Positions 1 through 9,916 of a stretch of 64,000 nt of DNA are shown here, piece by piece. Position 1 is the first letter of the stretch. Each line of letters begins with the position of its first letter. The notes under the pieces are model-generated. The model searched no databases, had not been told where the DNA came from, and saw only the letters and a list, made by a program, of their open reading frames with translations. The stretch spans positions 186,001 to 250,000 of the forward strand of contig NZ_BAWJ01000002.1 of NCBI RefSeq assembly GCF_000586475.1, read 5' to 3'. This DNA comes from Psychrobacter sp. JCM 18903 (GTDB taxonomy: Bacteria > Pseudomonadota > Gammaproteobacteria > Pseudomonadales > Moraxellaceae). The translations under genes and the position numbers were made by a program.

Positions 1-618
1 GATCGTGAGATGGATTTATTCAGCGATTGGTTTATACCTTATATCGGTGTCGAGTTTGATAAAGCATTATGGAATACTTTAAAAGAAGCCTTAATAAAAG
101 AGATTTTGCAGCAACCACAAGTCATCGTCCATCGTGATTATCACAGTCGTAATTTGATGCAAGACCAAGCGGATCGCTCGCGCTTAGGCGTGATTGACTT
201 TCAAGACGCCGTCATCGGCTCTTATACGTATGATTTGGTGTCATTGCTGCGAGATGCTTATGTAGAATGGCCAGAGAGCCAAGTCTCTGCATGGATTAAT
301 GATTTTTGGCAGTTGCAAAAGCAGGCAGGCTTGACTACGGCAGATAGCATAGAGCAGCTCGAAAACGATATAAATGTCATGGGCGTGCAGCGACATCTAA
401 AAGTGTTGGGAATTTTTATTCGCTTGTCTGAGCGAGATGGCAAAGACCGCTATTTGGCGGATATACCTAAGGTGATGCGTGATTTAATGTTCGAGTTAGA
501 ATGGTTAGAGGCGCACGGTAGACCGCATATGCAACGAGCAGTAGCGCCGTTTAATGAGAGTCTCAGGGATAATATACTGCCAGCTTATCAAAGTAAGTTC
601 GTACAGCAATATATTTAG
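1..618 (+). CDS. amgK: AmgK-type aminosugar kinase (partial, 5' end outside window)
   Basis: C-terminal part of an aminoglycoside-phosphotransferase-fold kinase; the frame is open to the left edge, so the ATG at position 10 is unlikely to be the real start. Visible motifs are the catalytic loop HRDYHSRNLM (HxDxxxxN type) and the following metal-binding IDFQD. In the AmgK family this fold phosphorylates the anomeric position of N-acetylmuramate or N-acetylglucosamine released during cell-wall turnover. The next gene, 133 bp downstream on the same strand, is a MurU-type nucleotidyltransferase that uses the product, and that pairing is the main reason for naming this kinase AmgK rather than a generic APH. 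Together they form the MurNAc recycling shunt that bypasses de novo UDP-MurNAc synthesis. The recycling role is inferred from the pair; the kinase fold is clear. Confidence 0.85.
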   Translation, partial: DREMDLFSDWFIPYIGVEFDKALWNTLKEALIKEILQQPQVIVHRDYHSRNLMQDQADRSRLGVIDFQDAVIGSYTYDLVSLLRDAYVEWPESQVSAWINDFWQLQKQAGLTTADSIEQLENDINVMGVQRHLKVLGIFIRLSERDGKDRYLADIPKVMRDLMFELEWLEAHGRPHMQRAVAPFNESLRDNILPAYQSKFVQQYI

Positions 619-751
619 GGTGAATCACTTGCGAGCTTTATTTGACGCAAATGCTCATCTGATAAGTAATGCTCATTTGATAAGTTACGTTAAAACATTA
701 GCAAGTTTTAATCTGAATGTATAATTCCATAAAATAAAAAAAGGAGCGCAC

Positions 752-1495
752 ATGTCTGAGATTGACCGAGCAATGATTACCCAAGCAATGATTTTGGCTG
801 CTGGTAAGGGCACGCGTCTGCGTCCGTTAACACTGGATACACCCAAACCTCTGGTGGAGGTGGGTGGGCAACCGCTTATCGTCTGGCACATTAAAGCACT
901 ACAAGCGGCTGGTATCACTGATATCACCATTAATGCATCATGGCTGGCTGATAAGCTGATGGATACACTGGGTGATGGCAGTCAATACGGTGTCAAATTG
1001 CATTGGTCAGTAGAGGATGATGAGCCTCTAGAGACCGCAGGTGGTATTTTTCAAGCGTTACAAACTGGCAAGCTGCGCGATGAGCCATTTATCTTAGTGA
1101 ACTCAGATGTATGGACGACCTATGATTTTGCGCAGTTGCGAGATTATAAGCTTGGCGCAGATCAGCGCGCACATCTGTTATTGATTGACAATCCAGAGCA
1201 TAATAATGGCGGTGATTTTGCGATCAATAATGGTTTAGCCAGCGAGCAGCCGATTGGTGATGCAGACAAATACACCTTTGCTGGCATTAGTGTGATGTCA
1301 CCACGATTGGTCGATGGGCTGGTATCAGGTCAGCCAGCGGCGTTGGCACCATTGCTCAAGCAAGCGATGATAAAGTTCCAAATCACGGCTGAAATCATTT
1401 CTGATAATTGGATAGATGTGGGCACGCCTGAACGCTTAGCGCAGGTAAATGAATTTATCAAAAGTAACGGTGTTGATCACCATCAAGGCGCTTAG
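752..1495 (+). CDS. murU: N-acetylmuramate-1-phosphate uridylyltransferase MurU
   Basis: A 247-residue nucleotidyltransferase of the sugar-phosphate NTP-transferase family. The signature LAAGKGTRLRPLT lies at about residues 13-25, followed by TPKPLVEVGG, and the sugar/metal-binding NSDVW is near residue 118. MurU makes UDP-MurNAc from MurNAc-1-phosphate in the cytoplasm, downstream of AmgK. AAGGAG five bases before the ATG at 752 decides the start; the methionine eight residues further in (776) fits the family equally well but lacks a ribosome site. A strong hairpin terminator follows at 1541. Glucose-1-phosphate thymidylyl- or mannose-1-phosphate guanylyltransferases share the fold, but the short length and the amgK neighbour favour MurU. 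Confidence 0.88.
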   Translation: MSEIDRAMITQAMILAAGKGTRLRPLTLDTPKPLVEVGGQPLIVWHIKALQAAGITDITINASWLADKLMDTLGDGSQYGVKLHWSVEDDEPLETAGGIFQALQTGKLRDEPFILVNSDVWTTYDFAQLRDYKLGADQRAHLLLIDNPEHNNGGDFAINNGLASEQPIGDADKYTFAGISVMSPRLVDGLVSGQPAALAPLLKQAMIKFQITAEIISDNWIDVGTPERLAQVNEFIKSNGVDHHQGA

Positions 1496-1540
1496 ATTAA
1501 GATGCCTAATTCTTATTAATCTTATATAAGTAATCACATA

Positions 1541-1574
1541 AAAAAGCAGCGCCGATTCATCGACGCTGCTTTTT
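1541..1574 (+). terminator. Rho-independent terminator after murU
   Basis: An 11-bp stem (AAAAAGCAGCG / CGCTGCTTTTT) with a 12-base loop and a T-run. It lies between murU and the convergent cyd genes and is A/T-flanked on both sides, so it can act in both directions. Confidence 0.85.
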
Positions 1575-1613
1575 ATGTGATATAGCCATGGCTAAGTGGG
1601 CTGCAAATGATTG

Positions 1614-1730
1614 CTAGATGCCCATAGCCAACTTGATCAATTGAGCAATCGTAAAAATAACTGCAAACCCTGCTATATATAGCCCAATGAACCATGCCCA
1701 TTGTGACTGTTTCTTACTGAGCTTCTTCAT
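1614..1730 (-). CDS. 38-residue membrane peptide, DUF2474/CydX-like oxidase accessory subunit
   Basis: A small open frame encoding 38 residues: a basic N-terminus (MKKLSKKQ), then a single hydrophobic helix beginning WAWFIGLYIAGFAVIF and ending near LIKLAMGI. A strong ribosome-binding site (AGGAGG) sits 5 bases before the ATG. It is the third gene of the cydA-cydB group, 93 bp after cydB. Tiny single-helix proteins at this place belong to the CydX or DUF2474 groups; CydX stabilises bd oxidase haems in E. coli, and DUF2474 proteins accompany cyanide-insensitive (CioAB) oxidases. The length, basic start and Trp-rich helix fit DUF2474 best. The role as an oxidase subunit is inferred from position. 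Confidence 0.7.
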   Translation of the reverse strand: MKKLSKKQSQWAWFIGLYIAGFAVIFTIAQLIKLAMGI

Positions 1731-1823
1731 GCTCGCCTCCTACTATACGTGTTAATGCGCTTTAAAAAGTATAGTCACTGCTCATATTTGCAGTAGCCAC
1801 ATTTTTATATCCTCTATTTACCC

Positions 1824-2840
1824 TTAGTACATATGCTCATGTCCGGTTTTACCCTTAAAGGTGTAGTAGGCAAAAGCGGTATAACTCAGGATAATCGGTA
1901 GCATTATGACGGCACCAACTAACATAAAGGATAGTGAGGTGTCAGCTGCGGCTGCCTCATAAATCGTCATCTGATACGGTACGATGTATGGGAACATGGC
2001 GAAACAAACCCCGATATAGCCCATCAAAAACAGTGCCACAGTCAACAAGAAAGGACGATATTCGCGCTCGCCACTTAAGTCTTTACGCATCAAGAAAAAT
2101 AATAGTAAAACTATAATTGGCATTGGCGCTAGATATAATAGACCTGGGAAGCCAAACCAGCCTTCGAGGGCATTAATGTCTGAAAAATACATAAACGCTG
2201 TGACGACGATCATTGCCACTACCAAAGCAGACAGCATCCAGCCAGACACTTTGCGTGCCCAGACTTGTAGGGTATGCTCAGTTTTGATAATGAGCCATGT
2301 AGAGCCAAGTAAGGCGTAACCAATAATCATGGCAAAGCCGCAGACAATCGAGAAAGGCGTTAACCAATCAAATGGCCCACCAGTATAGAGACGGTTGCTT
2401 GCCTCAAGACCTTGTACAAGCGCCCCAAGCATAATACCTTGAGAGAATGTAGCAACGACTGAACCAACAAAAAAGAAAGTGTCCCATACGTGACGACGTG
2501 ACGATGCTTTGAAGCGAAATTCAAATGCCACACCGCGCATTATTAGACCGAATAGCATAAAAGTAACAGGCAGATAAAGCCCCGTCATAATGATGCCATA
2601 AGCCACTGGGAAAGCAGCGAACAAGCCGCCGCCGCCTAATACTAGCCAAGTCTCGTTACCATCCCAAAACGGGGCAATAGAGTTCATAATGCGGCTACGG
2701 TTTTTATCTGAGCCAGCAAAGGGAAACAAGATGCCGCAGCCTAAATCAAAGCCATCAAGCAATACATAGATAAAGACGGATAGAGCGATCAGTCCGCCCC
2801 AAATTAAAGGTAAGTCTAATACATCACCGTAGTTAAACAT
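1824..2840 (-). CDS. cydB: Cytochrome bd-type quinol oxidase subunit II
   Basis: An intact 338-residue, strongly hydrophobic protein with about eight or nine membrane helices. The N-terminal region contains YVLLDGFDLGCGILFPF and then NSIAPFWDGNETWLVLGGGG, both hallmarks of CydB/CioB. Together with subunit I it forms the inner-membrane oxidase that takes electrons from ubiquinol to oxygen without proton pumping. Its ATG overlaps the stop of cydA by one base (TAATG), so the two are translationally coupled. The short length (E. coli CydB is about 379) is normal for the cyanide-insensitive branch. A 38-residue accessory peptide follows. Confidence 0.95.
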   Translation of the reverse strand: MFNYGDVLDLPLIWGGLIALSVFIYVLLDGFDLGCGILFPFAGSDKNRSRIMNSIAPFWDGNETWLVLGGGGLFAAFPVAYGIIMTGLYLPVTFMLFGLIMRGVAFEFRFKASSRRHVWDTFFFVGSVVATFSQGIMLGALVQGLEASNRLYTGGPFDWLTPFSIVCGFAMIIGYALLGSTWLIIKTEHTLQVWARKVSGWMLSALVVAMIVVTAFMYFSDINALEGWFGFPGLLYLAPMPIIVLLLFFLMRKDLSGEREYRPFLLTVALFLMGYIGVCFAMFPYIVPYQMTIYEAAAADTSLSFMLVGAVIMLPIILSYTAFAYYTFKGKTGHEHMY

Positions 2841-4334
2841 TAGCGTAATCCTCCGTCATCGACGTCGTTTGCAGGAGTATCTATATCTTCTTCAGTACTC
2901 TTAGCAGGATTGCTATCGCCACTGAGCGCACGACCTTGGCTTTCGGTCACTGAGTGCTCATAGAAATTATCATCGGCAGGGTCTTCGTACGGTTTTGGCC
3001 CTTGAGCGATCAAGCGTAGAATATAAAAACTGCCTGCACCGAAGACAAATATATAGAGAACAATAAAACCAATCAACGTGGTTGCTACTTGCTGTGCTGC
3101 GAGCGGTGACATACTTTCTGCGGTGCGTATCACACCATATACAGTCCATGGTTGACGTCCTGTCTCGGTCACAAACCAGCCCGCCAATAATGCGATAAAG
3201 CCAAGTGGCGTCATCATCATCCAAGCACGGTGGAACCAGACACTTTCGGGATTATATTGCTGTTTTTTAAAGTATTTATAGAGACTAAATAAGCCGACTA
3301 GCACCATTAACATGCCAATACCAACCATGATACGAAATGCCCAGAATACAATCATCACCGGTGGTTGGTCTTCAGGTGCCCAGTTTTTTAGACCTTTTAC
3401 TTCGCCATCTAACGAATGGGTAAGAATCAAACCTGAAACATAGGGAATGCTTATTTCATATTTATTGGTCTGGTTTTCTTGGTCGGGAATAGCAAATAGG
3501 CGTAACGCTGCGCCGCGCTCATCCTCCCAAATACCTTCCATTGCTGCGACTTTGGCTGGCTGATGCTCTAAAGTGTTTAGACCATGCTCATCGCCAATCA
3601 ATACTTGAGCGGGTGCGACAAATATCGCCATAATCATGGCCATACCTAGCATAACGCGACCGTGCTGGCGATGTTCAGTATGCTTTTTAGATTGAATATA
3701 ATAAGCACCAACCCCGCCAATGACAAAGGCTGTCGTCAAGAATGCCGCTGTCATCATATGAGCATAGCGGTAAGGGAATGAAGGCTAAAAATGATCTCAA
3801 GCCAGTTGGTAGGATATAAAAGACCATCTGCGCCCATCATAAAGCCTTGCGGCGTCTGCATAAAGCTGTTGGCGGCTAAAATCCAAAAGCCTGAAATCAG
3901 TGTACCAATGGCGACAATGGCAGTGGAAGCAAAGTGCATACGTTTGCTCACGCGCCCCCAACCAAATAGCATAATACCTAAAAAGGACGCTTCTAAGAAA
4001 AACGCGGTCAATACTTCGTAGGCGAGTAGTGGCCCCAAGACGTTACCGGCTTTGTCAGAAAAGACCGCCCAGTTAGTACCGAACTGGTAGGACATTACTA
4101 CACCAGATACCACGCCCATACCGAATACCACGGCAAATATTTTGACCCAATGCTTGTAGACTTCAGCATAGATAGCTCGCCTGTTTTGAGCCAACGAAAT
4201 TCAAGTACCGTCAACCAGCTGGCAAGTCCGATAGAAAAAGCGGGAAAAACAATATGAAACGAGATAACAAAAGCGAATTGGATACGCGCGAGCATCAGCG
4301 CATCGAGCTGGTCAATCATAAACGTAGCGAACAT
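2840..4334 (-). CDS. cydA: Cytochrome bd-type quinol oxidase subunit I (two apparent frameshifts)
   Basis: Three consecutive reading frames join into one CydA/CioA of 498 residues if one base is restored near 4178 and one near 3784 (CCC read as CC in the minus strand). The N-terminus contains LARIQFAFVISFHIVFPAF with the axial haem histidine, then FGMGVVSGVVMSYQFGTNW, the MQTPQG loop, HMMTAAF and the quinol-site motif GWFVTETGRQPW. The Q-loop region is short compared with E. coli CydA (522 residues), as in the cyanide-insensitive CioA type. Subunit I holds haems b558, b595 and d and oxidises ubiquinol at the inner membrane. An AAGGG site lies about 10 bases before the ATG at 4334. Both interruptions are more likely sequence errors than mutations because all catalytic motifs survive on both sides. 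Confidence 0.9.
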
Positions 4335-4837
4335 AAACGGTTACCCTTATCTGTTAGCTGAATAGCGCTGGCTTCCATAAAACGCTCAAGTAACTGCCCG
4401 CAATCGTCTATAGATTAAGGTAAAAAGTAGTACGGGCAATGGCTCAGTGTTGATTAGCGAGCAATCTTAGGGATAGAGTGCGGCTAAGCTAACGACTGTT
4501 TAGCTGAATTAAGTAATTTATATCCCTATAAATTAATACATTACTGTCAGGTGCTGTCAATATATTATGCGCTTCCCTCGATACACACGCAAGCTGCGCA
4601 ACAGATTGGTCGCATACCTGATAGTCATTAAAAACTGCTGAGATAAACCCAGATATATCAGACTAATCGCTTGGCAAAACAAGATGTTATCAAGTTCACC
4701 TTAATAACAGTAATGTTTTATTTTTGTCCTAGTATAGGCACAAATATCCAACAGAGTACAAAGTTGCAAAGCCATCTGCTTTACTCTTAATTTTAAAGTG
4801 CAAAGACCAGTGCAGTGCTATATGACACAAGCAATCA
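4335..4837. other. Intergenic region upstream of cydA
   Basis: About 500 bp between the start of cydA and the restored end of the hydrolase gene, both on the minus strand. It must hold the cyd promoter. Near 4452 there is one half (TTGAT) of an FNR/ANR-like site, but the second half is poor, so I do not call a regulator site. No open frame, tRNA or clear terminator was seen. Confidence 0.5.
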
Positions 4838-7311
4838 TTATTCCTGCAATTGTTTATGTAAAATCTGGCGCAATGTCAAAATAGTTTGCGGGTTAGTTTG
4901 AATGCTATGACCACCGCTGATAATCGTCTCAGAGGCCGCGCCATCAAGATGAGCGCTGGTATAAGGAACAATACCATCTGAGAGACGTTCAGTTAGCGCT
5001 TGGCTGATATCTTCATTGACAGTGACGGCTGCAACCAGTGGTTGGGCAGAGAGCTTTGAGCTATCAGAAGGCTACTGGTAACGCCTGTCTCATCTTTGCT
5101 GTCTTCTTCTACTGCTTGCGATAAATCAACCTTTGCACCAGCTGGCTGCATTTGCGCCAGTCCTTTGGTAATATCGGCATCATTATTGGCAATGATAGAA
5201 TGATAGGTCACACGATCATTGATGGTGATGTCTTTCGTCAGCTGTATAAAAGAGGATTTGTCGCTCAGCTGACTTGCGCCATTTTGTAAATATAGCGCAC
5301 CCAAAGGATTTTGTGCCAAATCACCTTGCGTGGCAATGGTTGCTAAGTTGTCCGTGACAGTTTTTACCAAACCGACTGGCAAATAAACGATACGGCGCAG
5401 TGCCCGAGTGAACCAGCGATCTGCATAGTCAGTTCCGCGAAAAGGCGCTGATAAAAAGACAGCCGTATCTACTTGTGGTAAGGCTTTTAGCTCAAAGCGT
5501 TCTTTTAGCTGATCTTCGCCAAATGATGCTTTAAGTGCGTCACGAATCTTACGTTTTTCACTATCAGACAGCACATTTTGATCGTCTAGTCTATCTAGGT
5601 CATCGACCAAGTTTTCATCAGATAGCATCATGCGGGCGATAATGGCACCCATACTATGACTGATAATCACGCTGTTTTTGCTGGCGCGATTTTGTCCTTT
5701 AGGATCAGTTTGCTCGTAGGTGTTGTTGATTAACTGCTGTATTTGATAACGGTTTTCTAAAATGGGCAAATTGGTTGGATAGAATATCTGCCACACTTGA
5801 TAGTTATCACGCAACTTATCGTCGTTGAGAATATCGTTGGTTAAATTGACCCAAGTGGCAGGGCTAGAAGCCAAACCATGCAGCATAATCAGGACGCGCT
5901 TATTGGGATCATAAGGCTCAAGCATGAATAATTTGGGCAGTCTGGCCTCTGGCTGGCGAGTGATTAAATTGAGATAACCGACGCCATCTAGCTGGTTCTC
6001 AGACAGCCACAAGCCATAACCTGCAGAAAAGTTAGCCGCCAGTGGATAGTCACTATTAAGGATATTGACGCTTTCGCTTTGGTATGGGTTGTATAAATGA
6101 ATATCGAGCTTGCGACTGCTTAGTACATCCAGCACGCTATCGCCGCTTGGTTCAATCAATCCTGTTAATAGCAAATGTCCAGTAGGGTAGATGCGCGAAC
6201 TTGGCTTGCTCTCATCTGTGTCTCCATCTTTCTCATTGGTCAATCGACCTGACAATGATGACACTAATAATTGGCGAATCGTGGTGGTATAGCGGTCATC
6301 CAGTGAGGCCACCAAGCTGATACCTAAGCCTGGACGTTTGCTAATTGAGTTAAGCCCAGAGAGGCGTAATTCGTAAGTGGAAACCAAGTCTGCTAGTGCA
6401 GAGGTTTGCTTATGTGCATTTTGCAAATAGTTATTTTCATTAGGCAAATAAACACCAAGATCATAATCATCAATTTGTATTTTCATGACGTTGACTTGAT
6501 CGGTAGGTTTGCCCTTGAGCGGTGAGTAATTGGCAATCGCGGCTTGGCTACTGTTATTAAGATTGCTAGCGGATGTGGGCAAATAGTCTACTTTGGTGCC
6601 GCCCATCAATTTATTTGAGCCGTTGGTTGATCTATAAAGCTGGGTTATCACATCATTACTGGCGGCATTATAGATGTCTTGGGTCTGAATATCGGTGTCA
6701 TTTGGAATACGGTTCTGTGACTGAGAGGGACTTTTATCTTGATCTGCGCCCTCAAAATCATGCGTCAAACTGTCATAAAATAAATAGGTATAACTGGATT
6801 TGATAGCATCGAATAATCGCTCTTGATAACCTGTTAGACAGCGATTGGTGTTTTCTTGCTGGACTTTAGCTTCTGTATCTTCTAAAGGTGCGTTGGCATA
6901 ATAAGGATCAAGTGGCGGGCGAGCCAGCGCATTACGGCAGTCCTGAGAGGCAGAAAGCTGTCGCGCTTTTGCGTAGTGTAACTCTGCAAAAACTGCTAAA
7001 GCAGGACGGTAGTGTTCATTCAAAATACTATCAGTAAGCTGAGTGAGGCATAAATCAAACTGCTGCATACAGGCTTGCTCATTGAGCCCTGCCGATAAGA
7101 GCGCTGATGCCGTGTCACTGCTTAATTTTTTGGTAGTGACGATATTACCGCGCTGCGCAGTAATCGTCTTCGCTGACGCTTGCTTATTCACTGATACCGT
7201 ACTGCACGCAGGTAGTAATGCTACCGCGGCTATCAAGGCGACTGATGTGATCGAAAATGGGGTTTTCTTAGCATGCGTCACCATATTTTTGATAGGGCTA
7301 GCGAAAGTCAT
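4838..7311 (-). CDS. Alpha/beta-hydrolase lipoprotein, putative lipase/esterase (one apparent frameshift)
   Basis: Joined length is 824 residues. The N-terminus has a basic stretch, a hydrophobic helix and the lipobox LLPAC, so it should be a lipid-anchored envelope protein. The C-terminal third is an alpha/beta hydrolase: VLIMLHGLASSPATW supplies the oxyanion region and VIISHSMGAIIARMM the nucleophile elbow (SHSMG in place of the usual GHSMG). As read, the frame stops at 4993 after an odd tail; restoring one base near 5070 (CCC read as CC) extends it by about 80 residues ending at 4838 and brings in LSDGIVPYTSAHLDG and a GGHS motif, a plausible catalytic histidine. The N-terminal 450 residues have no family I recognise. 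The substrate is unknown; PGAP1-like lipase or esterase is a reasonable class. The ribosome site is weak. Confidence 0.75.
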
Positions 7312-7500
7312 AGGTGAGTCCAGTTAGTCGTAAAAGCATGATTGAGTCAGTAATTTATAAGAAGAAGTGTAGCGTAACTTTTCGCATTAAACTATTTTAT
7401 TTAAATTTCAAAAATACGGTTTAAACTTCGATAATTGAATCGAACACGCATTTAAATAAGGTAGACAGCAAGTTGGATTCAATGGAGTTTTGCTAGACAT

Positions 7501-7553
7501 AAAAAAGCCCCTGACTCTATATTGAAGTAATTTCTATATAAAGTCAGGGGCTT
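7501..7553 (-). terminator. Terminator after the TPR-like gene
   Basis: A 12-bp GC-rich stem (AAGCCCCTGACT / AGTCAGGGGCTT) with an inner A/T extension, followed on the minus strand by a T-run. It lies 79 bp beyond the stop at 7632 and ahead of the start of the next minus-strand gene. Confidence 0.85.
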
Positions 7554-7631
7554 AGTCGAGTCAATCTAGCTTATGGAGCAATCATGGAATTTGGTAAATT
7601 TACTTAATGAGATTTAAATACCCAATCAATG

Positions 7632-8801
7632 TTAAGCACTAGGCTTAACATTGATGTCAGGCGCAGGTATATCCCAGATGTAGAATTTACCCTCTTCAAT
7701 AAGTTTGATTTGCTGACGAATGATGTCATTGTTAGGGTTTTTCTGTTCAAGACGACGCAAGCGCTCTAATGCATTATCGCGGCGGTCACTTAATAAGTCT
7801 GACTGTGCCAAGCTTTGCTCTGCTTCGGTATAGCCAAGAGACACTGCGCGGTCTAGGTATTTTTGACCTTCTTTGAAGCCGCCGCCTTCTGACAACATCA
7901 TGCCGTATAAGAAGTTGGCTTCGCCGCTATCAGGTTGCAGTTTAATGGCACGGTCAACATATTTTCCACCGCGTATCGTATAGTCTGATCCCAAATCTAA
8001 GTTACGTCCCATGCCATTGAGTTTAGCGGCACGAATCAATACATCATAAGAGGCATTTGGTGATTCAGCATAAGGCTGTATCCATTCAGCCAATACTTTG
8101 ATTTTTTCACGCGTATAATGGCGCTGTGAGCGGTTAGGGAAGTTTGGTGGGTAATGACGGGCATTAGGTGAGACGTCTTCGATGAAGTCATCAAGCAAGC
8201 TCACGTCTAGCTGATCGTTGTTATTACCGTTTTGCTGAGGAATCAACACAGTCGGTACAAAGCTTACGTCTGACAATTGCACTTGCGGCGTTGGTATATT
8301 GGCAAGCTGACCACTACGCAGGTCGACACCAGTAGCGGTCAATGGACCAGGCTCATAAACTCGAGTGGTGCCAGTGAACTCAGGTATTTTTGGTGCTGGT
8401 ACAACATCTTGTGGTTGCAATGTACTCATTGGCGCACGATACGGCTGAGCATTATTTGGCAAAGGAGCGCTTTGTGGAACACTACTGCTTTGAAGGTCAG
8501 TTGGTTGAGTATTGGCTGTCACCGCCGCAGTCGGTAAAGTGGATGGAGTACCCTCTTGTGCTGTACTAGCCGCAGTCGGTCGAGCAAGGCGAATCACACG
8601 TTTGCTAGAATCCATAGCGCTAGGCACCGATGTGGCAGTAGTATCGGTCTTTGCAGCATCTGTTGCCGCATTGGTTTCAGCCGCATTGACAGGCGCTGAT
8701 AATAGCATGGCACAAGCTGTGGCCAGTGCTGTCAGAGTTGCCAGTTTAGGCGACTTGCTAGACGAACGGGCAGAGAGAGTCGATTGGTTGATGGCTTTCA
8801 T
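7632..8801 (-). CDS. Exported TPR-like protein with Pro/Thr/Gln-rich linker
   Basis: A 389-residue protein with an apparent Sec signal peptide (basic start, hydrophobic helix, cleavage near VNAAETNA at about residue 40). Residues 40-210 are low-complexity, rich in Ala, Thr, Pro, Ser and Gln, and probably disordered. The C-terminal 170 residues look like a small TPR/Sel1-type repeat domain: AAKLNGMGRNLDLGSDYTI, YVDRAIKLQPDSGEANFLYG and YLDRAVSLGYTEAEQSLAQ. This suggests a periplasmic scaffold or binding protein. I do not recognise a named family, and the neighbours (hydrolase lipoprotein, coq7) give no function. An AAGG site precedes the ATG. Confidence 0.7.
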   Translation of the reverse strand: MKAINQSTLSARSSSKSPKLATLTALATACAMLLSAPVNAAETNAATDAAKTDTTATSVPSAMDSSKRVIRLARPTAASTAQEGTPSTLPTAAVTANTQPTDLQSSSVPQSAPLPNNAQPYRAPMSTLQPQDVVPAPKIPEFTGTTRVYEPGPLTATGVDLRSGQLANIPTPQVQLSDVSFVPTVLIPQQNGNNNDQLDVSLLDDFIEDVSPNARHYPPNFPNRSQRHYTREKIKVLAEWIQPYAESPNASYDVLIRAAKLNGMGRNLDLGSDYTIRGGKYVDRAIKLQPDSGEANFLYGMMLSEGGGFKEGQKYLDRAVSLGYTEAEQSLAQSDLLSDRRDNALERLRRLEQKNPNNDIIRQQIKLIEEGKFYIWDIPAPDINVKPSA

Positions 8802-9080
8802 AAAAATCGTTACCTTAATTTATTTAGTTGTTATTTAGCAATTGAATGGTTATTAGCTCATGTCTTTGCGGCAAAATCATACAAATTTTTAATACCCTAA
8901 CAAATTCAACTGAGCGCTATCAGTAGTAGGATTGTTAATAGTAACGCGATAGCGTGTACGTTATGCCAGCGACAGCAGGGTAAATGAGAGCAATATCAAT
9001 AATAAAGCGCACTGCACTTACCATCACAACGAACTTACCATCACAATCTATCGCTCAAAACCTGCTATCACAGATGGCAA

Positions 9081-9724
9081 TTACAAGTGATATGCCGTGG
9101 CTTTCATGCGATTGGCCATCCAGCGCATAGTATGACGTACAGGCGGTGATAACGCTGCGCCGCCACTTGCTAATGCCAGCTCACGATGATGCAACTCTTC
9201 AATATCCATTTGTGCCAGTATCTCTTTTGAGCGTTTATCGTGCTCTGGTAATTGGGTGATATGGTCTTGTAAATGTTCGCTGACTTGAGCTTCTGTCTCT
9301 GCGACGAATCCCAAGCTAAATTCATTAGAGATGCACCCGCGACTGCGCCAAGACCGAAAGACATGCCATACCATAATGGCGTAAAGACACTGGCATGACT
9401 GCCAAGCTCGTCTAATCGCGTCTCGCACCAGACCAAATGATCGACCTCTTCTTCGGCTGATTGCTGCATGGCTTGCTTGACGCCGTTGTCTTTGGCGGCA
9501 AATGCTTGACCATGATACAGACCTTGCGCGCATACTTCACCAGTATGATTGATACGCATCAATCCGGCGACATGTCGCGCCTCGGTGATAGTGAGCTCAG
9601 GAATCTCGTCACTGCTGACTGGTAGTGGACGAGTGCTAGGGTTTGAATGTGGTACGACAGCTCGTAATGCCTTATCGACCCCAAGTAACAATTGGTCGAC
9701 TTTGGATAAGGGACGCAGGGCCAT
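9081..9724 (-). CDS. coq7: Demethoxyubiquinone hydroxylase, Coq7 family (one apparent frameshift)
   Basis: Two overlapping frames join into a 214-residue Coq7, the family's usual length, if one A is restored near 9326. The carboxylate-bridged di-iron motifs are all present: INHTGEVCAQGLY (ExxH-like region), QSAEEEVDHLVWCETRL (E and ExxH), and in the second frame a Glu-rich segment ending IEELHHRELAL (ExxH). The enzyme hydroxylates the C6 position of the ubiquinone precursor at the inner membrane. AGGAG is 6 bases before the ATG. This is the Coq7 version found in Pseudomonas and Moraxellaceae, replacing the flavin-dependent UbiF of enterics. Confidence 0.92.
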
Positions 9725-9833
9725 GATTCACTCCTGATGGCTTAAATACGATCAAAAAATTAAACTTATCTGTTCTGCTAAAAACATTATCTGTTTTTCT
9801 AAAATAATGATAGTGATTAACGCATAGGTATTA

Positions 9834-9899
9834 CTATAGCAAACAATCCAAATTATCAGCATCAATATTATCGGTTTGATAACACATTGATTGCTATAG
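9834..9899. repeat. 66-bp element with 14-bp inverted ends
   Basis: Left arm CTATAGCAAACAAT and right arm ATTGATTGCTATAG are inverted repeats with one mismatch and a 38-base A/T-rich centre. It sits between coq7 and the end of the lplT-like gene. It could be a fold-back terminator or a tiny non-autonomous insertion. Confidence 0.5.
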
Positions 9900-9916
9900 C
9901 AGCATGTCAATCTTAC

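Noticed and set aside
4445-4470. FNR/ANR site upstream of cydA
   Set aside because: Only one half-site (TTGAT) fits; the other half has too many mismatches.
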